Positions 46,601-55,089 of a DNA stretch of 64,000 nt are shown here, in pieces (the stretch's first letter is position 1; every line of letters begins with the position of its first letter). Origin of the DNA: Listeria sp. PSOL-1 (lineage in GTDB: Bacteria; Bacillota; Bacilli; Lactobacillales; Listeriaceae); the NCBI RefSeq assembly GCF_902806445.1, contig NZ_LR760298.1:992001-1056000 (forward strand), read 5' to 3'. Position numbers and translations under genes: made by a program. The notes under the pieces are model-generated. The model was not told where the DNA came from. It did not search any database and worked only from the letters and a program-made list of their open reading frames with translations.

Positions 46601-46849
46601 TTGTTTAAAATCATCTTTTGTTAGCTTTTTATTTGATGTATACACGGCGAGATATTGTTCGCCTTCTTTATTTGAATCATGCTTTTTTTGTAGTTTTTTA
46701 GCAATTGATGAAGCATAACCATCTGGTAGTTTAATTTCACCATTTTCACGCACAAGATCATTCATATTCGGCGCTGTAAAAGCTAAAACGGCGACAAGAA
46801 TAATCCAAAAAATAGCAACAAGCCACTTAAAACGCATTACTTGTTTCAT
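43673..46849 (-). CDS. MMPL/RND-family membrane exporter with a coiled-coil insert
   Basis: 1058 aa. Twelve predicted helices: one at the N-terminus, five in about 170-345, one near 370, and five in about 850-1050. The two MMPL halves show GTDYCILLMSRFKEE and GIDYSIFLMNRFNEY, the conserved helix 4 Asp-Tyr motif that couples protons. The second extracytoplasmic loop (about 440-790) is a long Gln/Ser/Gly-rich coiled coil with repeating xxLxxG pattern (GLNQLETGLNQTAAG), as in YdgH/YhgE-like Gram-positive exporters. Substrate unknown. It overlaps the MarR gene by one base, so MarR probably represses it. Confidence 0.88.
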   Translation of the reverse strand: MKQVMRFKWLVAIFWIILVAVLAFTAPNMNDLVRENGEIKLPDGYASSIAKKLQKKHDSNKEGEQYLAVYTSNKKLTKDDFKQIEKKLTSIEQNKAQYHVTEMMTSFNQPDSKDQFIAKDGKTMIASLTIDASNKSVKKIRSDLDKKMEIKGISHYLTGNALIQEDVIQGSEDGLHKTEGITVVFILVVLFLVFRSVVAPLIPLLTVGITYLASQSIVAFLVKYLGFPVSTYTQIFMVCIMFGIGTDYCILLMSRFKEEFGAKGNAPDAIVTTYKTAGKTVIYSAIAVLVAFVSLYFVQFDLYRSAVAVGVGIVVLLLGLYTIVPFFMVLLGRYLFWPLSKNIEHKENKLWGFAGSFAFARPLIALLIVAIITIPPIILYTGQENFNSLDEISDKYPSKKGFEIVSDRFGAGKVAPTQIFLENDDNMKTGEYIALIEKISSDLAGLKNVDMVMSASRPAGERLKDIYVNNQASGVHQGVNKANDGIGQVQKGLNSASQQLDKSTPQLNQAVSGIDGLQNGTDQTKNGINNLQKAFTQISTGIKQGAAGASDLKDGVKKARAELTKLRSGEKAIQSGYRQVQQNLTKVANGLNQIGGSNQPAIDTSALENQMKKVAASYQALAKEHPELATDSSFVQLGKNIQGLNGATSQFQQNLQKQMSTMKTQLQQLNQNISSLSSAMKQLNEQSTQIANGLDSFDSGLAQLEQGLNQLETGLNQTAAGQDQAISKMPQITAALDRISTGQNELSKGFSSMGSQIGQLTSGLKDGASGLGQVKTGLNSANSLISDWSKEPYANSGIYVPDQLMQNKNYQKALEQYISNDGKLATINVVLKENPYSNQAMKAMDQINDRLDASLKGTKLENAHIGIGGMTSMNHDTKQMSSADYHLVLIVVLASVFVTLVLLLRSIIMPIYLIASLVLTYFTALGFTEIIFVRMLGQNGITWAAPFFGFVVLVALGIDYSIFLMNRFNEYVGMPIKERMILTMKNMGGVIFSAVIILGGTFAAMMPAGVLSLLIIATIVLIGLVLYALVILPLFVPVMVKLFGRGNWWPFTWRRGDR

Positions 46850-47304
46850 TAATTATTTTCCTCCTTAACATGTTGGAACACTTCGGTTGTAAATTGGCTA
46901 TATAGATGAACAAATTGGCTGCTTTCTTCGTCACCAAGTTGATTCAACCATGTAGCGATCAGTCGCTCTACTACTTGTTCACATTTCACAGTAAACGCTG
47001 CTCCTTTATCTGTCATACTGACAATCATCGATCGTTTATCACTCAAATTAACTTCTTTTTTGATATATCTTTTTTCTTCTAAATGTTTGATTTTAGAAGT
47101 AATGGCGCTTTTATTTACATTTAAGCGTTTAGCCATATCTGTTGCACTAATCCCATCTGTTTTTTTCAATTCACGCAAAAAGAAGAATTGTTCAGTGGAA
47201 ATTTCGCGGTCTAAACTGTTGATGATTTCACTAATATCTTTTGTTGCTCGAATATAGGTGGTTTGATAACTATCGATTAATTGCTGGACTAAATGTTGTT
47301 CCAT
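46849..47304 (-). CDS. MarR-family transcriptional regulator
   Basis: 151 aa. Winged HTH in the middle (SATDMAKRLNVNKSAITSKIKHLEEKRYIKKEVNLSDKRS), with the beta-wing DKRS motif, and dimerisation helices at both ends. TAATG overlap with the MMPL exporter shows translational coupling. Direct repeats around the -10 are the likely autoregulatory operator. The ligand is unknown; a toxic compound exported by the neighbour is the natural guess. Confidence 0.88.
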   Translation of the reverse strand: MEQHLVQQLIDSYQTTYIRATKDISEIINSLDREISTEQFFFLRELKKTDGISATDMAKRLNVNKSAITSKIKHLEEKRYIKKEVNLSDKRSMIVSMTDKGAAFTVKCEQVVERLIATWLNQLGDEESSQFVHLYSQFTTEVFQHVKEENN

Positions 47305-47306
47305 TT

Positions 47307-47356
47307 ATTCACCCCCTGAACTATTTTATTATACCCTCTGAACCAATTTTTGTACA
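47307..47356 (-). promoter_or_regulatory. Promoter and probable operator of the marR-mmpL operon
   Basis: TGTACA, 17 bases, TATAAT (47356 down to 47328). Two similar blocks GTTCAGAGGGTATAAT and GTTCAGGGGGTGAAT, spaced about two helical turns apart, one covering the -10 and one covering the ribosome binding site, look like repressor sites. Confidence 0.6.
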
Positions 47357-47358
47357 CT

Positions 47359-47391
47359 AAAAAACTAGCTCAGTAAAAGAAGCTAGTTTTT
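47359..47391. terminator. Terminator after the ECF-type gene
   Basis: AAAAACTAGCT and AGCTAGTTTTT form a stem with a ten-base loop; the stop codon of the gene at 47383 is inside the stem. Confidence 0.85.
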
Positions 47392-47931
47392 ACGATATTG
47401 AATGAGCATTTTATCTAGAAGTGGAAATATAACGGGTGCAAGAATTAGATAAAAGCAAGCATTGCCAACTGCATGATAAAAATCAAACAACACCCCACTT
47501 GCATAATAAATTCCAAAATACCATACCCCATAAAGAGGAATCTGAGTTAATGCTAAAATAAAGCCGTATAAAAACCCACAAAAAGCAGCATAAACCATCA
47601 TCCAATACATGGGAATGCGTGCAAAAAAAGGCCGAATAACAAAACTTGTTAACATAACAATGATCGCATAACCCAAGATTTGCCCCATCGTCCAAATTCC
47701 AAAGCCTAAAAGTAAGTTTGAAATGACAATAACAAGTGTTGCATAGACAAAACCATAACGCATACCAAGTAAAATCGTCAAAATAATCACAAGTGAAGTG
47801 ACTGGCTGGACATTAGGAATAACAGCAAAAAATAAGCGTAATATAACGGTTAGAGCAGTCAGAATACCTAGAAGCGCTATACTTCGAATATTCATCAATG
47901 ACACTTGATGATATCGATTCTTAATTTGCAT
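47383..47931 (-). CDS. ECF transporter substrate-binding (S) component-like membrane protein
   Basis: 182 aa, about five to six helices, with an N-terminal IALLGILTALTVILRLFF helix and GMRYGFVYATLVIVISNLLLGFG, typical of the S components of energy-coupling factor vitamin transporters, which share a general EcfAA'T module encoded elsewhere. The start overlaps the preceding lipoprotein gene by 11 bases. Lipoproteins with DUF4430 (transcobalamin-like) domains are associated with predicted cobalamin ECF systems, so a cobalamin-type ligand is my best inference. Confidence 0.65.
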   Translation of the reverse strand: MQIKNRYHQVSLMNIRSIALLGILTALTVILRLFFAVIPNVQPVTSLVIILTILLGMRYGFVYATLVIVISNLLLGFGIWTMGQILGYAIIVMLTSFVIRPFFARIPMYWMMVYAAFCGFLYGFILALTQIPLYGVWYFGIYYASGVLFDFYHAVGNACFYLILAPVIFPLLDKMLIQYRKN

Positions 47932-48298
47932 GGAGATCCCAACTTATTTGATCATTCTTATGGAGAGTTACTTCTTTTGCGCCTTTTGGTGACGGGCGAT
48001 GATTAACATCTAGCATCCAGTATTTTCCTTGTTTTTCATTTTGGGTAACATGATTAATTGATTGAATAAAACCGTTATCTTCTTTTATTGTGAATTCTTG
48101 TTTCATGATACGGTAAAGATTGCTTTTATCCTTGACTTGTAACGATTTCTTGGCGACCATTTGCTTGCCATGATCTTTGGTTACCGTAATTGTAACATTG
48201 ATTTTTTTACTCGTTTCACCTTTACTACTACAAGCAGCTAAACTAACAACCAACAGAATCATGATACATGTCACGATAAAGCACAGCCCTTTTTTCAT
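47921..48298 (-). CDS. DUF4430 (transcobalamin-like) lipoprotein
   Basis: 125 aa. A lipoprotein signal (SLAACSS, lipidated Cys23) is followed by a small beta domain (INVTITVTKDHGKQMVAKKSLQVKDKSNLYRIMKQ...; GKYWMLDVNHRPSPKGAKEVTLHKNDQISWDL), which matches the DUF4430/transcobalamin C-terminal type, including the closing W-L/N-G-like strand pattern. Probably captures a ligand at the cell surface for the overlapping ECF-type gene. GGGAGG precedes the ATG. Confidence 0.68.
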   Translation of the reverse strand: MKKGLCFIVTCIMILLVVSLAACSSKGETSKKINVTITVTKDHGKQMVAKKSLQVKDKSNLYRIMKQEFTIKEDNGFIQSINHVTQNEKQGKYWMLDVNHRPSPKGAKEVTLHKNDQISWDLHAN

Positions 48299-48401
48299 AG
48301 CTAACCTCCCATTTTCATTTTGGAAAAAAGCCTGGGGGATAAATTAGTGTAGCAAGCGCGTTAGCTTATCACCGATTAACCCCTCAAACTTTTTCTTCTT
48401 T

Positions 48402-50810
48402 TTAGCGTATTACAGCTCCTACTTTTTCAATTAAAGCCTTCGTAATTCTTGTGTTTTGCTCGGTTACTTCTTCTTCTACTAATGTGCGTTCAGGATCGAA
48501 ATAAGTCAGTGTATAGGCCAAGGACTTCTTATCTTCTCCAAGGCTTTCTCCTTCAAAAATATCAAATAACTTAACAGCTTGTAGAAGTTCTCCTCCATTT
48601 TCAAAAATGACCTGTTCAACGACAGCTTGTGAAATCTTCTTATCAACAAGAAGCGCAATATCTCTTGTCATTTCAGGGAAATGTGGGATTGGCTTGTAAA
48701 CTACTTTTGTTTTTTGAGCTAGCAGAACAGGTGCAAGATTGATTTCAAACACGTATGTTGCGGTTAAATCATATTCTTTTTGGCTTGATGGATGAATTTG
48801 TCCAATAAAGCCTATTTCCGTTTCGCCTAAATAGACATTAGCTGTTCGACCTGGGTGCATATCCTTTCGCTCAGTTTGCTCAAAACGAAGGGGTGAAGTG
48901 AGACCAAGCTGTTCTAGTGTATCTGTTAAAATACCTTTTAAGATAAAGAAATCAACAGATCTTGTTTGCTTTTGCCAATCTTCGTCGTGCCAATCTCCAG
49001 TAATAAGTGCTGCTAAGTGTTCTTCTTCAATTGGCAATTTATCGCCTTCTTGTTTATAAAATACATGCCCGAGTTCATAAAAAGCGATATTTTTATTTTT
49101 TCGTGCAAAATTATAACGTGCAGCTTCTAATAAGCCAGGGATAATGCTTGTTCGTAAATGGCTATGTGCTTCACTCATTGGCATAGCAATGCTCACTGCT
49201 TGTTCATTTGCCGTTGCAAAGCGAGTGGCTTCTTTTTCTGATGTCAATGAATAAGACAAACATTGTGTTAAACCAGAAGCTTCTAAATCATTTCTAAGTA
49301 CACGTCTGGCTAACTGATTCGGAGTACGTCCTCCAGTTGTTGCCGTTTTTGGAAGCGTTGCTGGAATCGCATGGTAACCATAAATCCGTGCAATTTCTTC
49401 AAGTAAGTCGGCTTCAATAGAAATATCCCAACGCCTAGATGGTACAATAACCGTAAATTCATCTTTAGAAGCAGTGATATCAAAACCTAATCGCTCAAAA
49501 ATTTGTTCAATCTCATTCATTTCAATGGATGTGCCAAGTAAGCGATTCACACGGGTTAAGCTTGTCGTAATTTCATTATGATAAGTGGCGCGCTTATCTT
49601 CTTCTACGACACCGCCAACAAGTTTTCCATGACTTAATTCAGCAATTAGAGCTGCTCCGTGTGCTAAAGCTTGTTCTACTTTCCACGCATCGCTGCCTTT
49701 ATCATAACGAATGCTCGCTTCTGTCCGAAGACCTAATTCACGTGAAGTACTGCCAATATAATGACTATCAAAAATAGCGCCTTCTAGTAAAACAGTTGTT
49801 GTATCTGCTGTCACTTCAGAACTTTCACCACCCATGATACCAGCAATGGCAAGTGCTTCTTTTCCATTTGTAACAACAGCATTTGTAACTGATAACTGGC
49901 GTACTTCTCCATCTAATGTTGTTATTTTTTCACCTTCGTTTGCCAACCGAACAACAATTTGATCGCTACCTAATTGGTCATAATCAAAAGCATGAAGCGG
50001 TTGACCATAAAGCAGGTTAATATAATTGGTCACATCTACAACATTACTATGTGGACGAATTCCTGCTTTCATTAGCCGTGCTTGTAGCCATAGTGGTGAA
50101 GCGGTAACTTTAATATCTTTTACCATTTTTACAGCATAATAAGGGACTGCTTCTTCTGCTTCTACAGTCACGCTTATTTCCGAACGAATTTGTCCACTTT
50201 CATTAACGTCTGGTTGTTCTAGTGGCAGCTGTTTTTCATGAATAATGGCCCCAACTTCATGAAAAACGCCAATCATGCTAAGTGCATCCGCTCGGTTTGG
50301 TGTAATCGCCATATCTAGCACTGCATCATTTAAACCAAATAAGCGGATGGCATCTGCACCAACGATCGCTTCATCTGGTAAAACAAAGATACCTTCTTGA
50401 TAAGCTTTAGGTACTACTTTCAAAGCAAAACCAAGCTCTTGTAAAGAACAAATCATTCCTTCTGAGGTTTCACCGCGTAATTTTGCTCGTTTTATTTTTA
50501 AGCCTCCAGGAAGACGTGCACCAACTTTAGCTACAATCACTTTTTGACCAGCTTTGATATTTGGTGCGCCACAAATAATCTGTAATGGTTCAGGTTCATC
50601 CGTTTTTACCGTTGTTTTACTTAATTTGTCAGCACTTGGATGTTTTTCGCATGTTAGGACTTCACCGACAACAATATTTTTTAGACTTGCATCTAATTGA
50701 TCAACACCTTCAATCTCAATTCCAGTACGTGTAATCGCTTCAGCAAGTTCTTCTGGATTTAATTTTAGATTTGGAAAGAATTCTTTTACCCAATTGTAAG
50801 ACACTAACAT
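48402..50810 (-). CDS. pheT: Phenylalanyl-tRNA synthetase beta subunit
   Basis: 802 aa, full length. N-terminal tRNA-binding OB fold (about 40-150: VGEVLTCEKHPSADKLSKT), B3/B4 editing domain (about 210-390), B5 (about 405-480), catalytic-like core, and a C-terminal ferredoxin-fold anticodon-binding domain (about 708-800: PHFPEMTRDIALLVDK). The ATG follows the pheS stop directly (TAAATG). Confidence 0.97.
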   Translation of the reverse strand: MLVSYNWVKEFFPNLKLNPEELAEAITRTGIEIEGVDQLDASLKNIVVGEVLTCEKHPSADKLSKTTVKTDEPEPLQIICGAPNIKAGQKVIVAKVGARLPGGLKIKRAKLRGETSEGMICSLQELGFALKVVPKAYQEGIFVLPDEAIVGADAIRLFGLNDAVLDMAITPNRADALSMIGVFHEVGAIIHEKQLPLEQPDVNESGQIRSEISVTVEAEEAVPYYAVKMVKDIKVTASPLWLQARLMKAGIRPHSNVVDVTNYINLLYGQPLHAFDYDQLGSDQIVVRLANEGEKITTLDGEVRQLSVTNAVVTNGKEALAIAGIMGGESSEVTADTTTVLLEGAIFDSHYIGSTSRELGLRTEASIRYDKGSDAWKVEQALAHGAALIAELSHGKLVGGVVEEDKRATYHNEITTSLTRVNRLLGTSIEMNEIEQIFERLGFDITASKDEFTVIVPSRRWDISIEADLLEEIARIYGYHAIPATLPKTATTGGRTPNQLARRVLRNDLEASGLTQCLSYSLTSEKEATRFATANEQAVSIAMPMSEAHSHLRTSIIPGLLEAARYNFARKNKNIAFYELGHVFYKQEGDKLPIEEEHLAALITGDWHDEDWQKQTRSVDFFILKGILTDTLEQLGLTSPLRFEQTERKDMHPGRTANVYLGETEIGFIGQIHPSSQKEYDLTATYVFEINLAPVLLAQKTKVVYKPIPHFPEMTRDIALLVDKKISQAVVEQVIFENGGELLQAVKLFDIFEGESLGEDKKSLAYTLTYFDPERTLVEEEVTEQNTRITKALIEKVGAVIR

Positions 50811-51863
50811 TTAGTTTTCCCCCGTTTCTTTTACGGAAAATTGATTTAAAAAGCGTAAGTCATTGGTATATAAATGACGAATATCATCGACAGCATATTT
50901 CAACATCGCCACTCGCTCAGGTCCTAAGCCAAATGCAAAGCCGCTATAAATTTTAGAATCGATGCCGGACATTTCAAGGACATTTGGATGGACCATCCCC
51001 GCGCCAAGAATCTCAATCCAGCCAGTCCCTTTACATACTCGACAACCTTCTCCCCCGCACTTAAAACAGGAAATATCCATTTCAACCGATGGCTCAGTGA
51101 ATGGGAAAAAACTTGGGCGTAAACGAATTTCTCGTTCCTCTCCAAACATTGTTTTAGCAAGAACAGTAAGCGTTCCTTTTAAGTCAGCAAAAGTAATATT
51201 TTCACCAACAACTAAACCTTCAATTTGCGTAAATTGATGAGAATGGGTGGCATCATCATTATCCCGACGATAGACTTTCCCAGGACAAATAATTTTAATT
51301 GGACCGTCTTTAAAATCGTGTTTTTCCATTGTTCGCGCTTGTACAGGAGAGGTTTGTGTTCGTAGTAATGTGTTTTCTGTAATGTAAAAACTATCTTGCA
51401 TATCGCGAGCTGGGTGACCTTGTGGTAAATTTAATGCTTCAAAATTATAATAATCAAGCTCTACCTCGGGCCCTTCTGCAATTTTATACCCCATGCTAAT
51501 AAATAGATTTTCCATTTCTTCAATAACTTGTGTTAATAAATGAGCAACGCCTTTTTTTACTTTTGTTCCTGGAAGCGTCACATCAATCTTTTCTTGTAAA
51601 AGCTGTTTAGAAATGGCTTCTTCTTCAAGGATAGCTTCTTTTTTTGTGATTTTTTCAGTTAAAGCCGTACGAACTTCATTGGCTTTTGCTCCAACAAGTG
51701 GTTTTTCATCAGCTGGTAACTTGCTCATTTGCTTCATGATCTCTGTTACTGGGCCTTTTTTTCCGAGATATTTTACGCGTAAATCATTTAATTCTTTTAG
51801 ATTTACAGCTTTGTCAATTTCCTCTTTTGCGTTGTTCAACAATTTTGCTAACGCTTCAAGCAT
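50811..51863 (-). CDS. pheS: Phenylalanyl-tRNA synthetase alpha subunit
   Basis: 350 aa from the ATG at 51863, with AAAGGAGTG six bases upstream. The frame stays open far upstream, but that sequence is the T-box leader. N-terminal coiled coil (about 1-100), then the class II catalytic core with motif 2 ([24 protein letters not shown] in outline), motif 3 ([16 protein letters not shown]) and a Cys-rich [17 protein letters not shown] segment found in Gram-positive PheS. Forms the alpha2beta2 enzyme with PheT. Confidence 0.97.
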   Translation of the reverse strand: MLEALAKLLNNAKEEIDKAVNLKELNDLRVKYLGKKGPVTEIMKQMSKLPADEKPLVGAKANEVRTALTEKITKKEAILEEEAISKQLLQEKIDVTLPGTKVKKGVAHLLTQVIEEMENLFISMGYKIAEGPEVELDYYNFEALNLPQGHPARDMQDSFYITENTLLRTQTSPVQARTMEKHDFKDGPIKIICPGKVYRRDNDDATHSHQFTQIEGLVVGENITFADLKGTLTVLAKTMFGEEREIRLRPSFFPFTEPSVEMDISCFKCGGEGCRVCKGTGWIEILGAGMVHPNVLEMSGIDSKIYSGFAFGLGPERVAMLKYAVDDIRHLYTNDLRFLNQFSVKETGEN

Positions 51864-52155
51864 TTCAAACACTCCTTTTCTTTTTAAACAAAATAAAAAA
51901 CCTCTATCCACAAAGGGACGAGGTTTGCTCGCGGTACCACCCTCATAAAAATGACATTGCATTTTCACTTCATTCATGTTAACGATCAATGGCATTGACC
52001 GGCCTGCCTTTTGAAATGATCTCCCGGCAGCAACTCCAGAGCTGAAATTTTCACAACAAAGGCATGTAAAGTGGCTTCCAGTCTTAGACCACTTCTCCCT
52101 GTACTTTAATAAGTTGTTACTTGTCTCTTTCATTGTCTTTTTCATTATGATTTAC
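51864..52155 (-). promoter_or_regulatory. T-box riboswitch leader of pheST
   Basis: The hallmark T-box AGGGTGGTACCGCG lies at 51930-51943. It is followed by the intrinsic terminator AACCTC...GAGGTT plus a T run (about 51890-51925), which competes with the antiterminator. Upstream are the long specifier stem-loop region and a stem with AGTAC-type text near 52095. The leader senses uncharged tRNA-Phe and raises pheST transcription. Confidence 0.92.
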
Positions 52156-52160
52156 TAGCT

Positions 52161-52189
52161 ATTATAATATGGGATTCAGAAGTTTTCAA
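52161..52189 (-). promoter_or_regulatory. Promoter of the pheST T-box transcript
   Basis: TTGAAA, exactly 17 bases, TATAAT on the minus strand, an excellent vegetative promoter about 300 bases before pheS. Confidence 0.85.
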
Positions 52190-52203
52190 GTCATACACTA
52201 GAG

Positions 52204-52530
52204 CTATTTATTTTCTAGAGAGACCCATTTATCCGCCCAGCGTTGAACTTGCTCCATTACTTCTTTAAGATCTCGCCCTTTTTCAGTTAAATCATATTCG
52301 ATTCTAACAGGTGTTTCGGGATAAACGTGACGAATGACAATATTTAATTCTTCAAGCTCTTTCAAGCGTTCAGCTAAAACACGATCGCTCATTTGTGGAA
52401 TCTCAGCAGCGACTTGCTTAAAACGCTTTGGTCCTGTCAAAAGCACGCTAATAATTAAACCTGTCCACCTTTTACCAAGAAGTTGAAATGCTGACTCAAA
52501 CTTCGGACAAACTTTGCATAATTCAGCCAT
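52204..52530 (-). CDS. HxlR-family transcriptional regulator
   Basis: 108 aa from the ATG at 52530 behind GAGGTGAGAG. Winged HTH with the family pattern LLGKRWTGLIISVLLTGPKRFKQV...MSDRVLAERLKELEELNIV and RIEYDLTEKG. The N-terminal LCKVCPKFE carries two Cys; some HxlR/HypR proteins sense oxidants or aldehydes through such a Cys. Divergent from the DUF6054-like gene, with a palindrome between them. Confidence 0.88.
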   Translation of the reverse strand: MAELCKVCPKFESAFQLLGKRWTGLIISVLLTGPKRFKQVAAEIPQMSDRVLAERLKELEELNIVIRHVYPETPVRIEYDLTEKGRDLKEVMEQVQRWADKWVSLENK

Positions 52531-52592
52531 TACTCTCACCTCTTTTTTATTGTACCACAAATAAAGGTGCAAAGTAACTAATGTATTTCATA

Positions 52593-52609
52593 TTACTTAT
52601 TTTTAGTAA
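52593..52609. promoter_or_regulatory. Palindrome between divergent hxlR-type and DUF6054-type genes
   Basis: TTACT, seven bases, AGTAA, with a related AGTAACTAATG half-site 20 bases away. Placed between two divergent starts, it is the likely operator of the HxlR-type regulator. Confidence 0.45.
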
Positions 52610-52679
52610 GCAATGCTTTTCATTGCAAAATAAAATAACAAAATTTAAAATGAACGTAAGAATAAAGAAGGGGTGAAAA

Positions 52680-53036
52680 ATGATGACTGTTTATCGTTAT
52701 ATTGTCAAAAGTACAACCCAAGAAACCATGGATTTACTTAAATTATCACAAAGTTCAAGTACCCCCGTTTTTGAAGAAATTCGCACAGTAATTGGGGACC
52801 ACAAACTTGCAACACTTGCTTACGAAAAATATGGCTTTTATACAAATCAACCAACGTCTCTCTTTATTACATTACACGATTTTTATGATCAAGTAGAAGT
52901 TACCGTTATTTCAACAACTCATGCCAATCGTGGCTTATTTAATTTTGATTCTATGATTGCTGCAAACTATATTCGTAGTGTAAAAAAAGCCCTTCATCCT
53001 GTCCTCATTAGCGAAACAAAACTAGCTGATAGATAA
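52680..53036 (+). CDS. Uncharacterised protein, DUF6054-like
   Basis: 118 aa (two adjacent ATGs; AAGGGGTG upstream). Cytoplasmic alpha/beta protein with a central YEKYGFYTNQPTSLFITLHDF and VTVISTTHANRGLFNF, which resembles DUF6054 proteins of Firmicutes. No function known. The divergent HxlR-type regulator gene suggests stress-linked expression. Confidence 0.5.
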   Translation: MMTVYRYIVKSTTQETMDLLKLSQSSSTPVFEEIRTVIGDHKLATLAYEKYGFYTNQPTSLFITLHDFYDQVEVTVISTTHANRGLFNFDSMIAANYIRSVKKALHPVLISETKLADR

Positions 53037-53037
53037 A

Positions 53038-53808
53038 CTATTTTTCTCTTAATGCGTAAAGCAAAATCCCTGCTGCAATCGCTACATTTAAAGATTCACT
53101 TTTTCCGTAAATTGGGATGTATACTTTTTGAGAAAGATAGTGAATGACTTCATCAGAAATGCCCTGCCCCTCATTTCCTACAACGAGTGCTAAGGTTTGC
53201 TGCGGCTTTATTTCGTTATAAAGTTTGGCTTCTTGATCAAGCACAGCTCCAAAAATGGGAACACCTTCTTCGTTTAACTGTTCGATCCAATCCATTAAAT
53301 CACCTGAAAGAACGGGAATATGAAAATGACTTCCTTGGGCTGAACGGATGACTTTAGGATTATACAAATCAGCGCTTCCTTTCCCGATAATCACTGCATC
53401 ATATCCAGCAGCTTCAGCCGTTCGAATTAATGTGCCTAAATTTCCTGGATCTTGAACAGCGTCCATTAATAAAAACTTTTTCCCATAAAGAAGCATTAAT
53501 TCCGGGTCTATCATATCAACGACGGCAAAAATCCCTTGTTCTGTTTTTGTATCACTGATGGCATGGCTTACTTCTTTTGATACAACAAAAACATTTGTGT
53601 CACTTGTATTTAAATCCATTGTTGCATAGAGCTCTTCCGTCAAGATAATGTCTCTAACCAAACCATCTTGTTTCAAAGCTTCTTCAACTAAATGATGCCC
53701 TTCTACTAAGTAACTACCTGTTTTTTGCCGTCCTTTATGCGTTTGTAGTTTACGCCATGTTTTGACATGCTCATTTTTTGTAGACTGAATAAATTCCAGC
53801 TTGATCAA
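53038..53808 (-). CDS. SpoU/TrmH-family rRNA or tRNA 2'-O-methyltransferase
   Basis: 256 aa. N-terminal substrate-binding region (NEHVKTWRKLQTHKGRQKTGSYLVEGHHLVEEAL), then the SPOUT trefoil-knot domain: LLMDAVQDPGNLGTLIRTAEAAG, ALVVGNEGQGIS and YIPIYGKSESLNVAIAAGILLY. Related to Bacillus YsgA, located beside pheST. The start is uncertain: the TTG at 53808 touches the GGGAGG site, while a CTG three codons later is nine bases away. Confidence 0.88.
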   Translation of the reverse strand: MIKLEFIQSTKNEHVKTWRKLQTHKGRQKTGSYLVEGHHLVEEALKQDGLVRDIILTEELYATMDLNTSDTNVFVVSKEVSHAISDTKTEQGIFAVVDMIDPELMLLYGKKFLLMDAVQDPGNLGTLIRTAEAAGYDAVIIGKGSADLYNPKVIRSAQGSHFHIPVLSGDLMDWIEQLNEEGVPIFGAVLDQEAKLYNEIKPQQTLALVVGNEGQGISDEVIHYLSQKVYIPIYGKSESLNVAIAAGILLYALREK

Positions 53809-53855
53809 CCTCCCTTTCGTATATAATGAACGCGTTCATTCGTTTACTTCAAAGT

Positions 53856-54938
53856 TTATCTTCTCATGACGAGTTGTTCTACTTTTTCTTGATCAAGTCG
53901 TTTAATGACTTCAGTGGTAAGTTTCACAGTATTGATAAAATCATCATAGTGTAAAATTGAGGTGTGAGAATGAATGTAACGTGTCGCAATGGTAATTGGA
54001 AGTGACGGGACGCCATTTCCCGTTAAATGAATGGAGCCTGCATCGGTCCCACCTTTAGGAATCGCTTCAAATTGATACGGGATACGAAGCTCATCAGCGA
54101 TATCTGTAACCAAATCACGAAGTCCTGGATGGCTTACCATTGAAGCATCATAAATCACAATTTGTGGACCTAATCCTATTTTACTTTGTGCTAAATTGGC
54201 AGAAATACCAGGTGTATCTCCAGCAATTCCTACATCAAGAGCAAAACCAATATCAGGCTGAACAAGATGAGTGGCTGTTTTTGAACCTCTTAAACCAACC
54301 TCTTCTTGCACAGCACCGACACCATAAACGATATTAGGATGCTCCTCTTTTTGTAAAGCTTTCAAAACCTCAATAATCACAGCTAGACCGATTCGATTAT
54401 CCCATGCTTTAGCAAGTAAATATTTTTCATTGTGCATGACGGTGAAATCACATACTGGCACAATCATGTCTCCTGGTCTAATCCCAGCATCTAGTGCCTC
54501 TTTTTGGCTGGATACTCCTATATCAATGAACATGTCTTGAATCGCTACCGTTTTTTCACGCTCGCTTAGAGTCATGATATGAGGTGGTTTTGAACCAATG
54601 ACGCCAATAATTTCTGCATGGCTTCTAGTCACGATTGTCACTTTCTGAGATAACATCACATGCGGAACCCATCCACCAATGGGCTGAAACTTAATAAAAC
54701 CGTGTTCATCGACTTGTGTTACCATAAAGCCTACTTCATCTAAATGGCCAGTAATCATAATTTTCGGGCCTGTCTTTGTCCCTTGTTTTTTAGCAATGAG
54801 ACTGCCTAAACCATCTTGCATGATTTCATCTGCAAACGGTGAAATATATCCGTTAAATAATGTGCGTACCTGATCTTCGCGCCCAGCAATTCCCTTAGCT
54901 TCAGTAAGTGTCTTTAACATTTGAATTGTTTCTTTCAT
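53856..54938 (-). CDS. M42-family glutamyl/endoglucanase-type aminopeptidase
   Basis: 360 aa from the ATG at 54938 (GGAGG upstream). Co-catalytic metal residues are visible in [34 protein letters not shown] (with the general-base Glu pair), [12 protein letters not shown] and the final [10 protein letters not shown]. Such peptidases are cytosolic and degrade peptides; many are annotated wrongly as endo-glucanases. Confidence 0.9.
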   Translation of the reverse strand: MKETIQMLKTLTEAKGIAGREDQVRTLFNGYISPFADEIMQDGLGSLIAKKQGTKTGPKIMITGHLDEVGFMVTQVDEHGFIKFQPIGGWVPHVMLSQKVTIVTRSHAEIIGVIGSKPPHIMTLSEREKTVAIQDMFIDIGVSSQKEALDAGIRPGDMIVPVCDFTVMHNEKYLLAKAWDNRIGLAVIIEVLKALQKEEHPNIVYGVGAVQEEVGLRGSKTATHLVQPDIGFALDVGIAGDTPGISANLAQSKIGLGPQIVIYDASMVSHPGLRDLVTDIADELRIPYQFEAIPKGGTDAGSIHLTGNGVPSLPITIATRYIHSHTSILHYDDFINTVKLTTEVIKRLDQEKVEQLVMRR

Positions 54939-55089
54939 TTTACTTTTCCTCCGTCGTGGATTAAAATCATTCAACGGTTGTATTATAGCAAAAAAGAATC
55001 AAAGGTACGATAAAAAAGAATATGCCACTATTTTAGTTGGCCATATCCTAAAAAATGAGAAGGTGCTTCTCCTAAAATGAGTTCTATCT

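Noticed and set aside
48299..48401. Cobalamin riboswitch upstream of the DUF4430 lipoprotein gene
   Set aside because: The gap is about 100 bases, holds GC-rich partial hairpins that are more likely the pheT terminator, and shows no B12-box.
51864..52145. Extended N-terminus of pheS (94 extra codons)
   Set aside because: The sequence is the T-box leader with its terminator and AGGGTGGTACCGCG motif, and the ATG at 51863 has the proper ribosome binding site and family N-terminus.
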